Positions 1-9,070 of a stretch of 64,000 nt of DNA are shown in pieces. Both the position numbers and the translations under genes were made by a program. The stretch comes from an uncultured Amylibacter sp. Its GTDB lineage: Bacteria; Pseudomonadota; Alphaproteobacteria; Rhodobacterales; Rhodobacteraceae. The notes under the pieces are model-generated. The model did no database searches. It saw only the letters and a list, made by a program, of their open reading frames with translations, and was not told the DNA's origin. How positions within the stretch are numbered: position 1 is the stretch's first letter; every line of letters begins with the position of its first letter. The stretch spans positions 62,001 to 126,000 of the forward strand of contig CAJIZV010000004.1 in NCBI GenBank assembly GCA_905181935.1, given 5' to 3'.

Positions 1-247
1 TAGTTGCTAATGCTTTACGATATTTATGTTCACGTAAATATTCCCACACAAAGCCTAAAAACAAACCAATGAGTACGCCTAATAAAACGACTAAAAATAG
101 AGGTAATGATTTCACGCCTAAAATTCCAAAAGAAGCTGCTAAATCGCTTGGCATAAATTGCAGAGTTACCACTTGTCTATTGGCTATAGCTAACACTATC
201 AAAGCCAAAGATATACTTAAGATAATTGAAAAACGAATAATGCGCAT
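1..247 (-). CDS. lapA: LapA-family inner-membrane protein (DUF1049), C-terminus cut off by window edge
   Basis: Open frame running off the left end of the window; 82 residues are visible. It starts at ATG 247, preceded by GAGAG five bases upstream. Two hydrophobic helices (residues about 5-23 and 48-68) are followed by a basic/aromatic tail beginning WEYLREHKYRK, the usual shape of LapA/DUF1049 proteins. In E. coli LapA works with LapB in lipopolysaccharide assembly and control of LpxC turnover at the inner membrane. It lies 41 bases downstream of ihfB, the conserved proteobacterial order rpsA-ihfB-lapA, and is probably co-transcribed with it. Family assignment rests on topology plus synteny; the exact role here is inferred. 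Confidence 0.8.
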   Translation of the reverse strand, partial: MRIIRFSIILSISLALIVLAIANRQVVTLQFMPSDLAASFGILGVKSLPLFLVVLLGVLIGLFLGFVWEYLREHKYRKALAT

Positions 248-288
248 GGGCACTCTCAATGGTTACATGGCTTATATCTAGTCTTTAG

Positions 289-570
289 TTATCCACCGTT
301 CAAGCGATCACGCAAAAGCTTGCCGGTCTTAAAAAAAGGTACATGCTTTTCTTCAACATCAACATCTTCGCCAGTTCGCGGATTTCTACCGCGACGCGCA
401 TCACGCTGCTTTACAGAAAACGATCCAAACCCACGTAATTCAACACGATCGCCCTCAGACATTGCATCAATAATTTCATCAAAAACTGTAGCAACAATAC
501 GTTCTATATCACGTTGATATAAATGCGAATTTTCAGCAACAATTTTCTCCACTAACTCAGAACGTATCAT
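289..570 (-). CDS. ihfB: Integration host factor beta subunit
   Basis: 93 residues, full family length. DNA-bending nucleoid protein that pairs with IHF alpha. The HU/IHF signature is present: RGFGSF at 46-51 and GRNPRTG at 61-67, whose proline (P64) is the residue that intercalates into the minor groove. The N-terminal RSELVEKI and the Arg-rich arm are IHF-beta rather than HU in character. It follows rpsA by 257 bases and a strong terminator, so it probably has its own promoter in that gap, and it precedes lapA. Confidence 0.93.
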   Translation of the reverse strand: MIRSELVEKIVAENSHLYQRDIERIVATVFDEIIDAMSEGDRVELRGFGSFSVKQRDARRGRNPRTGEDVDVEEKHVPFFKTGKLLRDRLNGG

Positions 571-775
571 TTTAGTATCTCCCTAAATTCGGAACTCAAA
601 ACTATTTTTAGATAATTACAGATTTTAAGCTGTGTGCAAAGTCCCACATTAAAAAAAATCAAAAAAATTACTATTTAGCTAACAATTCATTGTTTTCTAC
701 AAAAAAACCAGTCCAAAATCTATAATAATGAGCAAAATAGTTCATTTTTATTTTTTTAGTCCGAATCATAAGCAC

Positions 776-806
776 AAAAAAACAGCGCAGATTTATCTGC
801 GCTGTT
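776..806 (-). terminator. Intrinsic terminator of rpsA
   Basis: Reading on the minus strand just after the rpsA stop, a perfect 12-base inverted repeat (781-792 with 795-806, core CAGCGCAG/CTGCGCTG) is followed by a run of seven T. A GC-rich stem plus T-tract is a classic rho-independent terminator, and it separates rpsA from ihfB. The rest of the 571-827 gap is AT-rich. It should hold the ihfB promoter, but I cannot pick out convincing -35/-10 boxes. Confidence 0.88.
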
Positions 807-827
807 ATCATTAATGTATATTTCTAA

Positions 828-2507
828 TTAATCGTTACTTTTCAATGCGGCACCCAATATATCGCCCAAAGATGCACCAGAATCAGATGAGCCATACTGC
901 TCAACAGCTTCTTTTTCTTCAGCAATTTCGCGCGCTTTAATTGAAAGACCCAATTTGCGTGTTTTAGCATCAATCGATGTAACACGTGCATCAAGCTTAT
1001 TTCCAACACTGAAACGCTCTGGGCGCTGTTCTGCACGATCACGAGATAAGTCTGATCGACGGATGAAAGCTTTCATACCATCATATTCTACCTCGATACC
1101 ACCTTCCTCAATAGACGTAACCTCAACAGTCACTACGGCACCACGCTTAACTCCAGCAATAGTTTCTGCAAAGGGATCTGCGCCAAGATTTTTAACAGAC
1201 AAAGAAATACGTTCTTTATCAGCATCTACGTCAATAACGACTGCTTTAACGATATCACCTTTTTTGTAGTTAGCTAAAGCTTCTTCGCCAGATTTATCCC
1301 ATGCCAAATCTGACAAGTGAACCATTCCATCAATTTCGCCTTCAAGACCGATAAACAACCCAAATTCAGTGATGTTTTTAACTTCACCTTCAACTTCAGC
1401 ACCTTCAGGGAAATTCTTAGCAAAGCCTTCCCATGGGTTACCTTGAGTTTGTTTTAAGCCTAATGAAACGCGACGTTTGTCTGTTTCGATTTCCAAGACC
1501 ATAACTTCTACTTCTTGTGATGTAGAAACGATTTTACCTGGGTGGACGTTCTTTTTAGTCCAAGACATTTCAGAAACGTGAACCAAACCTTCAACACCAG
1601 GCTCAAGTTCCACGAATGCGCCATAGTCAGTAATATTAGTAACACGACCTGTATGAACAGATTCTAGTGGGAAACGGCCAGCAACATCACCCCAAGGGTC
1701 GTCTTGCAACTGCTTCATACCCAAAGAAATACGATGCGTATCTTTATTTATCTTAATGACTTGAACTTTAATTGTTTCACCAATTGTCAAAACTTCTGAC
1801 GGGTGATTAACACGTGACCATGCCATATCAGTTACGTGTAGTAGTCCATCAACACCGCCAAGGTCTACGAATGCACCGTAGTCTGTGATGTTTTTAACAA
1901 CACCGTCAACTGCATCACCCTCAGCTAATTTACCAACGATTTCCGCACGCTGTTCAGCGCGTGATTCTTCCAAAATAGCTCGACGCGAAACAACGATATT
2001 GCCACGACGACGGTCCATCTTCAAAACGATAAATGGTTGTGCCATGCCCATTAACGGGCCAGCATCACGTACAGGACGCACATCAACTTGAGAACCAGGT
2101 AAAAACGCAACTGCGCCGCCTAAATCAACAGTAAATCCACCCTTAACACGCCCAAATATTGCACCTTCAACACGTTCTTCTGATGCGTGTGCTTTTTCTA
2201 AACGATCCCATGCTTCTTCACGACGAGCTTTCTCACGTGAAATAACTGCTTCGCCACGTTGATTCTCAACACGGTCAAGGAATACCTCTACAGTGTCACC
2301 AACTTCAATTTCAGGGGCTTGGCCAGGATTTGCAAATTCTTTAAGGTCAATACGACCTTCCATTTTGTAACCTACATCGATGATGGCTTGACCAGCTTCG
2401 ATCGCAATTACTTTACCTTTTACAACAGAACCTTCATCAGGCGTGTCGATGTCGAAGCTTTCATTCAAGAGGGCTTCGAATTCCTCCATTGTCGCTTTAG
2501 CGCACAT
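828..2507 (-). CDS. rpsA: 30S ribosomal protein S1
   Basis: 559 residues, normal for alphaproteobacterial S1. It binds mRNA on the 30S subunit and helps initiation on structured or weak-SD messages. Six S1 (OB-fold) repeats can be read, starting near residues 26, 105, 197, 283, 370 and 457. Repeats 3-5 carry the best matches, such as NITDYGAFVDLGGVDGLLHV and NITDYGAFVELEPGVEGLVH. The start at ATG 2507 is supported by AAGGAA seven bases upstream. An upstream three-way RNA structure (see 2606-2670) may be a control region. The usual cmk-rpsA neighbourhood is interrupted by a small secreted protein gene. Confidence 0.96.
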   Translation of the reverse strand: MCAKATMEEFEALLNESFDIDTPDEGSVVKGKVIAIEAGQAIIDVGYKMEGRIDLKEFANPGQAPEIEVGDTVEVFLDRVENQRGEAVISREKARREEAWDRLEKAHASEERVEGAIFGRVKGGFTVDLGGAVAFLPGSQVDVRPVRDAGPLMGMAQPFIVLKMDRRRGNIVVSRRAILEESRAEQRAEIVGKLAEGDAVDGVVKNITDYGAFVDLGGVDGLLHVTDMAWSRVNHPSEVLTIGETIKVQVIKINKDTHRISLGMKQLQDDPWGDVAGRFPLESVHTGRVTNITDYGAFVELEPGVEGLVHVSEMSWTKKNVHPGKIVSTSQEVEVMVLEIETDKRRVSLGLKQTQGNPWEGFAKNFPEGAEVEGEVKNITEFGLFIGLEGEIDGMVHLSDLAWDKSGEEALANYKKGDIVKAVVIDVDADKERISLSVKNLGADPFAETIAGVKRGAVVTVEVTSIEEGGIEVEYDGMKAFIRRSDLSRDRAEQRPERFSVGNKLDARVTSIDAKTRKLGLSIKAREIAEEKEAVEQYGSSDSGASLGDILGAALKSND

Positions 2508-2605
2508 ATATAAGTTCCTTCATATATTTTTCGGGCCGCGCAGTTATATCCACGGGTCTTTGGGTTTCAGTTATAATCACGCGTGCAATGGATCAGCGAC
2601 AAACA

Positions 2606-2670
2606 CACAAAGGGCCGGATATTTCCAGCCCTGCTTTTCCAATTGGTGAATTTTTCACCTTCGCTTTGTG
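2606..2670 (-). promoter_or_regulatory. Structured leader of rpsA (three-way junction)
   Basis: In the 306-base gap before rpsA, a 7-bp outer stem (2606-2612 with 2664-2670) encloses two hairpins. One is AGGGC-x-GG/CC-x-GCCCT (2611-2618 with 2625-2632) and the other is GGTGAA/TTCACC with a three-base loop (2645-2650 with 2654-2659). Read on the minus strand it sits about 100 bases upstream of the start codon, and no T-run follows, so it does not look like a terminator. Autogenous control of S1 through a folded leader is known in gammaproteobacteria; the role here is inferred. I see nothing else in 2508-2813. Confidence 0.5.
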
Positions 2671-2813
2671 CGATTAAGCGTGCATATAAGGGAAAAACAT
2701 ACTGAGGTAAAGAGACAAGGAGCCAAGATATTCATTCTTAAATTACATAAGTTTTATTTTTTAGTTAATATTTATAAAATAATAAATTACATTAATTAGA
2801 CATATCTATTAAT

Positions 2814-3323
2814 TTAACGTGTAAATTGCTTACAAAATTCTTCATGCTCTACTGAATTTTTATTACAATATTTACGTATAATACCTAGCTCCCAAGTACC
2901 GTTGCAACTTTTTGAAGTCTTTATAAGCAAACTCTGAAAACTTTTAATTGCAAGATTGTAATTTATTTCAAACTTAGAACCGCTCACATTCCGTTTTTTC
3001 ATAGCTTCAAGTGATAGCTCATAATTTGCATAAGCTAAGTCATACGCTGTCCACAATGCTTGCTTTCCAGGGCTTTCTTTGATTTTATCTTCAAGCTCTC
3101 GTATATTAAGTTCATTTAAAATTAAATTTTTTCGCAATAAATCAAACTGTTTGTTGTTACTAATAGCTTCCAACTTATAGCCATCTAATGTTTCCAAAGC
3201 GACCACTATGCTATTAGTGTTTCGAGAGCAGCCCTCGAACGTTACTGGGTCTGATCGCAGCTTTTGAGCAAAAACTAAGTCAGCTGAAAAGCAAAAAAAA
3301 GCAAAAAGCCCTAAAAATCTCAA
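2814..3323 (-). CDS. Small secreted protein, family not recognised
   Basis: 169 residues beginning at TTG 3323, with GGGAG seven bases upstream. The N-terminus is a clear signal peptide with probable cleavage after FSADLVFA. The mature part is mostly helical and charged (region about 70-130), with four cysteines (EGC, SKSC, RKYC, EFC) that could form two disulfides in the periplasm. It has no catalytic motif I recognise. It lies between cmk and rpsA, which are usually adjacent, so it looks like a lineage-specific insertion. The family is unknown, and a remote relation to small Cys-containing periplasmic inhibitors cannot be judged by eye. Confidence 0.6.
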   Translation of the reverse strand: MRFLGLFAFFCFSADLVFAQKLRSDPVTFEGCSRNTNSIVVALETLDGYKLEAISNNKQFDLLRKNLILNELNIRELEDKIKESPGKQALWTAYDLAYANYELSLEAMKKRNVSGSKFEINYNLAIKSFQSLLIKTSKSCNGTWELGIIRKYCNKNSVEHEEFCKQFTR

Positions 3324-3412
3324 CGCCTTTCTCCCAATTACAATAATTAATCTAGTATTTTAAACTTATTAAATTTAATTACCAATTTCAATTTAATTCT
3401 AATTTAGAAAAG

Positions 3413-4048
3413 CTATTTAACTTTGAATTTAACCGTTACAGCTTCAATTGCTGTACTAATAGCAAGCTCAATTGAAAGGTGTGAGGTATCAATAATTATT
3501 GCATCCTCAGCAGCAATCAATGGTGATACTGTACGCTCTCGATCACGAGCATCACGCCCCAATACATCATTCAAAACATCTTGAAGACTAACTTTATGTC
3601 CGTTTTTAGTTAACTCTTTAAACCGGCGAAGCGCACGCACTTCTGCACTTGCAGTTATAAACAACTTCACATCAGCATTTGGGCAAATGATAGTGCCAAT
3701 ATCTCTTCCATCAAGAACAGTACCACCCTCTTGATTTGCAAAATTACGCTGAAAATCAAATAAAACATCTCGTACTTCTGGAATTATAGCCACCTTACTA
3801 GCAGCCTGCGCAACTTCGTCTGTCCGCAAATCATCTGAAAGCAAATCTTCTGGTGTTAATTCTAACGCTAACTGTTCAGAAATTTCTGGATAAAATGACG
3901 TGCGAGAGTAAGCTAAAGCTTTTTTACCCACACCCCTATATAGTAAGCCCGTGTCTAAATGCGCAAATTTAAAATTTGCTGCAATAGCTTTAGATATAGT
4001 CCCTTTTCCAGCAGCTGCAGGACCATCTATTGCTACAGTAAATTTCAT
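3413..4048 (-). CDS. cmk: Cytidylate kinase
   Basis: 211 residues from ATG 4048. I chose this over a start 30 bases upstream because AAGGA lies nine bases before it and the family begins right at the P-loop. Phosphorylates CMP/dCMP with ATP in pyrimidine nucleotide recycling. Visible motifs are the Walker A P-loop DGPAAAGKGT (8-17), the DGRDIGT segment that contacts nucleotide, and the C-terminal RDARDRERTVSPL stretch typical of Cmk. The gene starts 10 bases after the aroA stop, so aroA-cmk is an operon, a common bacterial pairing. Confidence 0.95.
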   Translation of the reverse strand: MKFTVAIDGPAAAGKGTISKAIAANFKFAHLDTGLLYRGVGKKALAYSRTSFYPEISEQLALELTPEDLLSDDLRTDEVAQAASKVAIIPEVRDVLFDFQRNFANQEGGTVLDGRDIGTIICPNADVKLFITASAEVRALRRFKELTKNGHKVSLQDVLNDVLGRDARDRERTVSPLIAAEDAIIIDTSHLSIELAISTAIEAVTVKFKVK

Positions 4049-4058
4049 AACAACATCC

Positions 4059-5393
4059 TTAACTAATACTAGCTCCAAGCTTAGTCATTAATTCTTTGAA
4101 AATTGGAAAAGATGTTTCTATGGCATGTCCATCATCCACAGTAACTGGCTTTTTAGCAGCTAGCCCCATGCACAAAAAGGACATCGCAATACGATGGTCC
4201 AAATACGTTTGAGCAATTCCACCTCCTTCAACTTCACCATCTTGACCATGTACTATCAGATAATCTTCACCCTCTTCTACAGTCACACCCATAGCTTCCA
4301 AACCTCGCGCCATAGCATCAATGCGGTCGCATTCTTTTACACGTAATTCTTTTATACCACGCATAATGGTTTTTCCTGAAGCAAAAGCAGCAACAACTGA
4401 TAGAATAGGATATTCATCAATCATTGATGGCGCTCTATCAAATGGCACCTCAATTCCAATAAGACTACTAGCCTTAACTTGCAAATCAGCTACTGGCTCA
4501 CCACCTTCTTCACGTTCGTTTAAAAACTTAATGTCAGCACCCATTTCAACTAAAGTGGTAAATAAACCAGCGCGCGTTGGGTTTAAGCAAATATTAGGTA
4601 ATGTAACCTCTGAACCTTCAACAATTAACGCAGCACAAACGGGGAATGCCGCTGAAGATGGGTCGCAAGGCACTGCAATGTCTTGCGCTATTAATTCAGG
4701 GCGGCCCTGTAAAGTGATTGCAAACCCCTCTGCAGATTTAACAGTTTCAATATCAGCACCAAAACCACGTAACATTCGTTCAGAATGATCACGTGTTTTT
4801 TCAGGCTCAATTAATGTTGTTTCTCCCATAGCATTTAAACCAGCCAGTAAAACAGCAGACTTAATCTGAGCAGACGGATGTGGTGAGATATAAGTAACCC
4901 CCATAGCATCCCTTGCGCCAACCATAGTTAACGGCAAGAGACCTTCCAAACGGCCATATGATTTTGCACCAAATAATTCTAAAGGGTCAGTAATCCGACC
5001 CATTGGCCGTGAACGAAGGCTAGCATCACCTGTAAATGTTGCATTAATTGGGCTAGTAGACATTGCACCCATAATAAGCCGCACGCCAGTACCAGCATTA
5101 CCACAATTGATTACGTCTTCTGGTTCTGAAAACCCACCTACGCCAACGCCACTTACAGTCCAATTACCTGCGCCATGGTCGGTAACTTCCGCGCCAAAAG
5201 AAGACATAGCGCGCGCAGTATCCAAAACGTCCTGACCCAACAAGAGACCTGAGATTTTCGTTTCACCAATTGATAATGCTCCCAAAATAAGAGATCGGTG
5301 CGAGACAGATTTATCACCTGGTATAACTGCTGTTCCATTCAAAGGGCCGCTTGAACAAGACGTCATAGGGATTGGCTTTGGGTGGCCTAACAT
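4059..5393 (-). CDS. aroA: 3-phosphoshikimate 1-carboxyvinyltransferase (EPSP synthase, class II-like)
   Basis: 445 residues from ATG 5393, which has GGAG eight bases upstream. An upstream in-frame start would add 14 residues without family support. Transfers enolpyruvyl from PEP to shikimate-3-phosphate in chorismate synthesis. Motifs: [10 protein letters not shown] (25-34), GNAGTG (98-103), [58 protein letters not shown] and DHRIAMSF. The overall wording resembles the Agrobacterium CP4 (class II) enzymes, but residue 101, where I recall CP4 having Ala100, is Gly here. It is followed after 10 bases by cmk and preceded by trmB. Confidence 0.96.
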   Translation of the reverse strand: MLGHPKPIPMTSCSSGPLNGTAVIPGDKSVSHRSLILGALSIGETKISGLLLGQDVLDTARAMSSFGAEVTDHGAGNWTVSGVGVGGFSEPEDVINCGNAGTGVRLIMGAMSTSPINATFTGDASLRSRPMGRITDPLELFGAKSYGRLEGLLPLTMVGARDAMGVTYISPHPSAQIKSAVLLAGLNAMGETTLIEPEKTRDHSERMLRGFGADIETVKSAEGFAITLQGRPELIAQDIAVPCDPSSAAFPVCAALIVEGSEVTLPNICLNPTRAGLFTTLVEMGADIKFLNEREEGGEPVADLQVKASSLIGIEVPFDRAPSMIDEYPILSVVAAFASGKTIMRGIKELRVKECDRIDAMARGLEAMGVTVEEGEDYLIVHGQDGEVEGGGIAQTYLDHRIAMSFLCMGLAAKKPVTVDDGHAIETSFPIFKELMTKLGASIS

Positions 5394-5504
5394 AAATATT
5401 CTCCTATTCTTGGTATTAGTTTTAGTCGAGAACACCCTATGCGTCCATCAAGAAAACTATTAAATATGTTAACAAAATTTTTAAATAAGCATATAAAAAT
5501 AGTA

Positions 5505-6227
5505 TCAGATTTTTCTAAAAGTTAGATAATGCGGAGTACGGTCTTCACGTAAAGCTTTGAGCTCATATCTTGTCGAAATCCAGTCATCCCAAGGCTGGCG
5601 CCAGTCATTTGCACAATTTGCAAGCCATTCAAAATTACCGTTAGCCAATACCTCTTCAAGAGTTTGCCTAACATAATCTTCAATATCAGTGGCGACACGA
5701 AAAATAGCACCTGATTTTAAACATGAGGCTAATGGTTCCAAGTGATCACGCGTAACAAACCTGCGCCGGTGGTGTCGCAACTTGGGCCACGGATCTGGGT
5801 ACAGTAAAAATGCGCGCGAAATTGAATTTTCAGGCAATACATCCATCATGTCTCGAGCATCACCTGGATGAACTATAACATTTTTCACTCCAGCCGAACG
5901 AATTTTTCCAAGGAGCATAGCCACACCGTTGACATAAGGTTCACAGCCAACAATGCCAACATTAGGGTTTAAACTTGCCTGATGCACCATATGTTCACCA
6001 CCACCAAAACCAACTTCAAGCCAAACGTCTCGGTCATCACCAAACCAATCCTTAGGGTTGACCAATTCACGTGTAGGATTATCACTCCATGTCACACCTG
6101 GTGGACTAAGGGCATCTAAATCTTCTACAAGATATCGCCTTTGCGCTTGTTGGAGAGACTTCCCCTTTATCCGCCCATAAAAATTTCTCTGTGGCGCTCC
6201 AGATACATGTTTTTCCCGTTTTATCAT
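5505..6227 (-). CDS. trmB: tRNA (guanine-N7-)-methyltransferase
   Basis: 240 residues. Makes m7G46 in tRNA variable loops using SAM. The N-terminus has the alphaproteobacterial RNFYGRIKGK segment (14-23). The SAM-binding glycine motif is LEVGFGGGEH (70-79), and the YPDPWPKLRHHRRRF segment is diagnostic for TrmB. AGGA eight bases upstream supports the start. It lies 64 bases downstream of metK, which supplies SAM. The metK-trmB pair is common in alphaproteobacteria, and the gene is probably covered by the metK transcript and its riboswitch. Confidence 0.95.
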   Translation of the reverse strand: MIKREKHVSGAPQRNFYGRIKGKSLQQAQRRYLVEDLDALSPPGVTWSDNPTRELVNPKDWFGDDRDVWLEVGFGGGEHMVHQASLNPNVGIVGCEPYVNGVAMLLGKIRSAGVKNVIVHPGDARDMMDVLPENSISRAFLLYPDPWPKLRHHRRRFVTRDHLEPLASCLKSGAIFRVATDIEDYVRQTLEEVLANGNFEWLANCANDWRQPWDDWISTRYELKALREDRTPHYLTFRKI

Positions 6228-6291
6228 GGTTCAGATCCTATAAAAAGCACCAAAGTTATTAATGCTTAATAACGGTTTATAAAAGTTTTGG

Positions 6292-7458
6292 TCAAACAGA
6301 ACTTTTCAAGGTGTCTACCAAATCTGTCTTTTCCCATGAAAAGCCACCATCATCAGTTGCTGTACGGCCAAAATGACCATAAGCAGCAGTACGCGCATAA
6401 ACTGGACGTCGTAATTTAAGGTGATCAATTATACCTACTGGTGTCAAATCCATTGCTTGTGAGACAGCTTTTTCTATAATTTCATCTGGCATTTGGCCTG
6501 TTCCATGAGTGTCACAATAAATGGATAATGGCTTAGCCACGCCAATTGCATAAGATAATTGTATAGTACAGCGTTTAGCAAGATTAGCGGCTACCACATT
6601 TTTAGCTAGATAACGAGCTGCATACGCTGCTGATCGATCAACTTTAGTTGGGTCTTTTCCAGAAAATGCACCACCCCCATGGGGTGCAGCACCTCCATAA
6701 GTATCAACAATAATTTTACGCCCAGTCAAACCCGCATCACCATCAGGGCCACCAATTACGAATTTACCAGTCGGGTTTACATGCCATTCAGTTTCTGCCG
6801 AAATCCAGTCCTTTGGCAAAGTTTTGCGAATATAAGGTTCAACAAGATCACGGACATCAGAAGATGATAAAGTTTCATCTAAATGCTGCGTAGACAATAC
6901 AATAGATGTTACACCAACAGGCTTACCATTTTTGTATCGTACAGAAATTTGTGATTTTGCATCAGGACCCAATTGAGAAAGAGCACCTGAATGGCGTGCT
7001 TCTGCTAAATTCCGAAGAATAGCATGTGAGTACTGAATAGGCGCCGGCATTAATTCAGGCGTTTCATCAGTAGCATAACCAAACATGATACCTTGGTCAC
7101 CGGCTCCTTTATTATCAACACCCTGCGCAATATGAGCAGACTGTTCATGTAATAAATTATCTATAGATAATGTTTCCCAGTGAAAGCCTTTTTGTTCATA
7201 ACCGATGTCACGAACACATTTACGTACTATTGCTTCAACGTTAGATTTTACTAACTTTAGCTTTGATTGATCAGCCAATCCAACCTCACCACCAATCACT
7301 ACGCGATTAGTTGTGGCAAATGTTTCACATGCAACACGAGCCATTTCCTCTTCAGTTAGAAAAGCATCAAGAATAGCATCAGAAATTTGATCGCAAATTT
7401 TATCTGGATGACCTTCAGAAACAGATTCGGATGTAAAAATGTAATTCGCACGCGCCAT
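6292..7458 (-). CDS. metK: S-adenosylmethionine synthase
   Basis: 388 residues, full length. Makes SAM from methionine and ATP. Motifs are GHPDK (16-20), [28 protein letters not shown] and the catalytic His/Asp/Lys residues within them. The start at ATG 7458 is served by the SD GGAGC at 7465-7469, which forms part of an upstream SAM/SAH-type riboswitch. The gene is therefore expected to be shut at the translation-initiation step when SAM is abundant. lnt lies upstream and trmB downstream. Confidence 0.97.
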   Translation of the reverse strand: MARANYIFTSESVSEGHPDKICDQISDAILDAFLTEEEMARVACETFATTNRVVIGGEVGLADQSKLKLVKSNVEAIVRKCVRDIGYEQKGFHWETLSIDNLLHEQSAHIAQGVDNKGAGDQGIMFGYATDETPELMPAPIQYSHAILRNLAEARHSGALSQLGPDAKSQISVRYKNGKPVGVTSIVLSTQHLDETLSSSDVRDLVEPYIRKTLPKDWISAETEWHVNPTGKFVIGGPDGDAGLTGRKIIVDTYGGAAPHGGGAFSGKDPTKVDRSAAYAARYLAKNVVAANLAKRCTIQLSYAIGVAKPLSIYCDTHGTGQMPDEIIEKAVSQAMDLTPVGIIDHLKLRRPVYARTAAYGHFGRTATDDGGFSWEKTDLVDTLKSSV

Positions 7459-7464
7459 GATTAA

Positions 7465-7508
7465 GCTCCATAAATATTAATTCTCACTTAAGGAAGCCGT
7501 TGTGAGTA
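7465..7508 (-). promoter_or_regulatory. SAM/SAH riboswitch in the metK leader
   Basis: On the minus strand the leader contains CTCACAACGGCTTCCT (7491-7506), a match to the core I remember for the SAM/SAH riboswitch. GTGAG (7483-7487) pairs with CTCAC (7502-7506). After an A/T-rich linker comes TGGAGC (7465-7470), in which GGAGC can pair with GCTTC (7493-7497) to form the pseudoknot. GGAGC is also the Shine-Dalgarno sequence of metK, six bases before ATG, so ligand binding would hide the ribosome site. This class is known from metK leaders in Rhodobacterales. Identification is from remembered consensus, not a covariance search. Confidence 0.88.
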
Positions 7509-7545
7509 ATTGATAAAAATTTTAATATCATACTGAAACACGCCG

Positions 7546-9060
7546 TCAATACTTTGATCCTTTAAACATATTTTTAATACAAAAAATCATTAAAAAACTG
7601 TAAATTAATAGCCAACCTAACTCTCCTATTTTTGCATATAAAGTTGGAGGTAATGCAGCTGGTAATATATGGTCAAAATAGCCAGCAGTTTCCAATTCTA
7701 AGGATTTTAAAACGCGACCATATGGATCAATCATTGCACTAATACCAGTATTGGCTGACCTAACTAGAGGTAAGCCTTGTTCAATTGCGCGAACACGGGC
7801 CTGAACTAAATGCTGGTATGGCCCAGAAAAGCTCCCGAACCAAGCATCATTGGTGATATGAACAATCCACTCTGGCCGGTTTTTACTACTATTTGAATAC
7901 TGAGGAAAAATGGCTTCATAGCAAATTAGTGCTAGAAAATTAGGTAGATTTTGCACTTGTATAATGCGTGAACCTTGTCCAGGTCTGAAGTTTCCTGCTA
8001 GTCCAACCACATTGGATAAACCCACTTTATTCATCATATTTGCCAAAGGCATATATTCACCAAATGGAACTAAATGCTCTTTATCATAAATCGCATCTAA
8101 TTTCCCCGCGGTACCTATAACTATTAATGAATTTCTTGGTTTGCCATTTTTCTTACGGACGATGCCTGTAATCACAGATGCATTCTGTCCCGCCACCTCT
8201 GCAATTTCTTGGAAATTTAGGAGGCTATTTTCTAAAAGTTGAGGCAGCGCAGTTTCAGGCCAGATTACCACATCAGGACTTTGCTCTACTTTAATACCAG
8301 TATATTTTAACTGCCGCGCGTAAAAAGCATTAACCATATCTGGCCGCCATTTTAAATGCTGAGCAGCATTTGGTTGAATAACTCTAACTATTATTTGCTC
8401 AACATTTGGCAGAATTAAACTGCTCGATCGCCATAGACCAAAAATAGAAAGTATTATTAAAGCTGTCCCCATTAATAATACACCTAGTCGAAAGCGAGGT
8501 ATAAGTATTGCGGGAAGAAAACATACAATTAACAAGATAAGTCCAAGACCATGAATGCCAATCCAGGCTGTTAATTGAATAATTGGCAAATCAATTAAAG
8601 CATAACTTAAATGGCCCCACGGGAATCCTGTCAAAATATTTGCGCGTAAAAATTCAAATAGTGTCCAACAAAGTGCTAGAAAAATTAACCGCGTTGCACC
8701 TGCTATTGTTAGCCAAACTGTTAAATGAAAAGCTAACGCCCAAAATAAAGCTAGGCCACCCGCCATAAAAGCTAATGCAAAAGGCGCCATCCAGCCCGTA
8801 ACTTCTGGGGCTACAAAAAAAGGCTCAACAATCCATACAATGGTTAATGCAAAATAACCAAAGCCAAGCCACCAACCAATCACAAAACCAAGCTTAGCGT
8901 TTTTTACATCACGCATATATAAACCGATAAATGGCAAGACAGCCGCGTATGTAAAGCTAAGATTAAACGGAGCCTGAGCTAACGCTAAAATTAGACCAAC
9001 TATAAAAAATGCACCGCACTTTTTCCATGTGATCTCATGCATGTTTCTAGATTTAAACAT
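7546..9060 (-). CDS. lnt: Apolipoprotein N-acyltransferase
   Basis: About 504 residues. Adds the third acyl chain to lipoproteins in the inner membrane. The N-terminal half is six to eight membrane helices; a nitrilase-type periplasmic domain follows; a last helix sits near the C-terminus. All three catalytic residues are visible: Glu in WPETALPQ, Lys in YDKEHLVPFGEY and Cys in LICYEAIFP. The start is uncertain: ATG 9060 and ATG 9042 both lack a strong SD. It lies 10 bases after corC, continuing the phoH-ybeY-corC-lnt operon found across proteobacteria. Confidence 0.95.
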   Translation of the reverse strand: MFKSRNMHEITWKKCGAFFIVGLILALAQAPFNLSFTYAAVLPFIGLYMRDVKNAKLGFVIGWWLGFGYFALTIVWIVEPFFVAPEVTGWMAPFALAFMAGGLALFWALAFHLTVWLTIAGATRLIFLALCWTLFEFLRANILTGFPWGHLSYALIDLPIIQLTAWIGIHGLGLILLIVCFLPAILIPRFRLGVLLMGTALIILSIFGLWRSSSLILPNVEQIIVRVIQPNAAQHLKWRPDMVNAFYARQLKYTGIKVEQSPDVVIWPETALPQLLENSLLNFQEIAEVAGQNASVITGIVRKKNGKPRNSLIVIGTAGKLDAIYDKEHLVPFGEYMPLANMMNKVGLSNVVGLAGNFRPGQGSRIIQVQNLPNFLALICYEAIFPQYSNSSKNRPEWIVHITNDAWFGSFSGPYQHLVQARVRAIEQGLPLVRSANTGISAMIDPYGRVLKSLELETAGYFDHILPAALPPTLYAKIGELGWLLIYSFLMIFCIKNMFKGSKY

Positions 9061-9070
9061 ATATTAGTGT

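Noticed and set aside
69..281. Plus-strand frame at the left edge
   Set aside because: It is antisense to the convincing LapA-like frame (two membrane helices, SD, synteny with ihfB).
288..297. TTATCCACC, one base off a DnaA box
   Set aside because: Single occurrence inside the end of ihfB; no cluster of boxes, AT-rich unwinding element or dnaA nearby.
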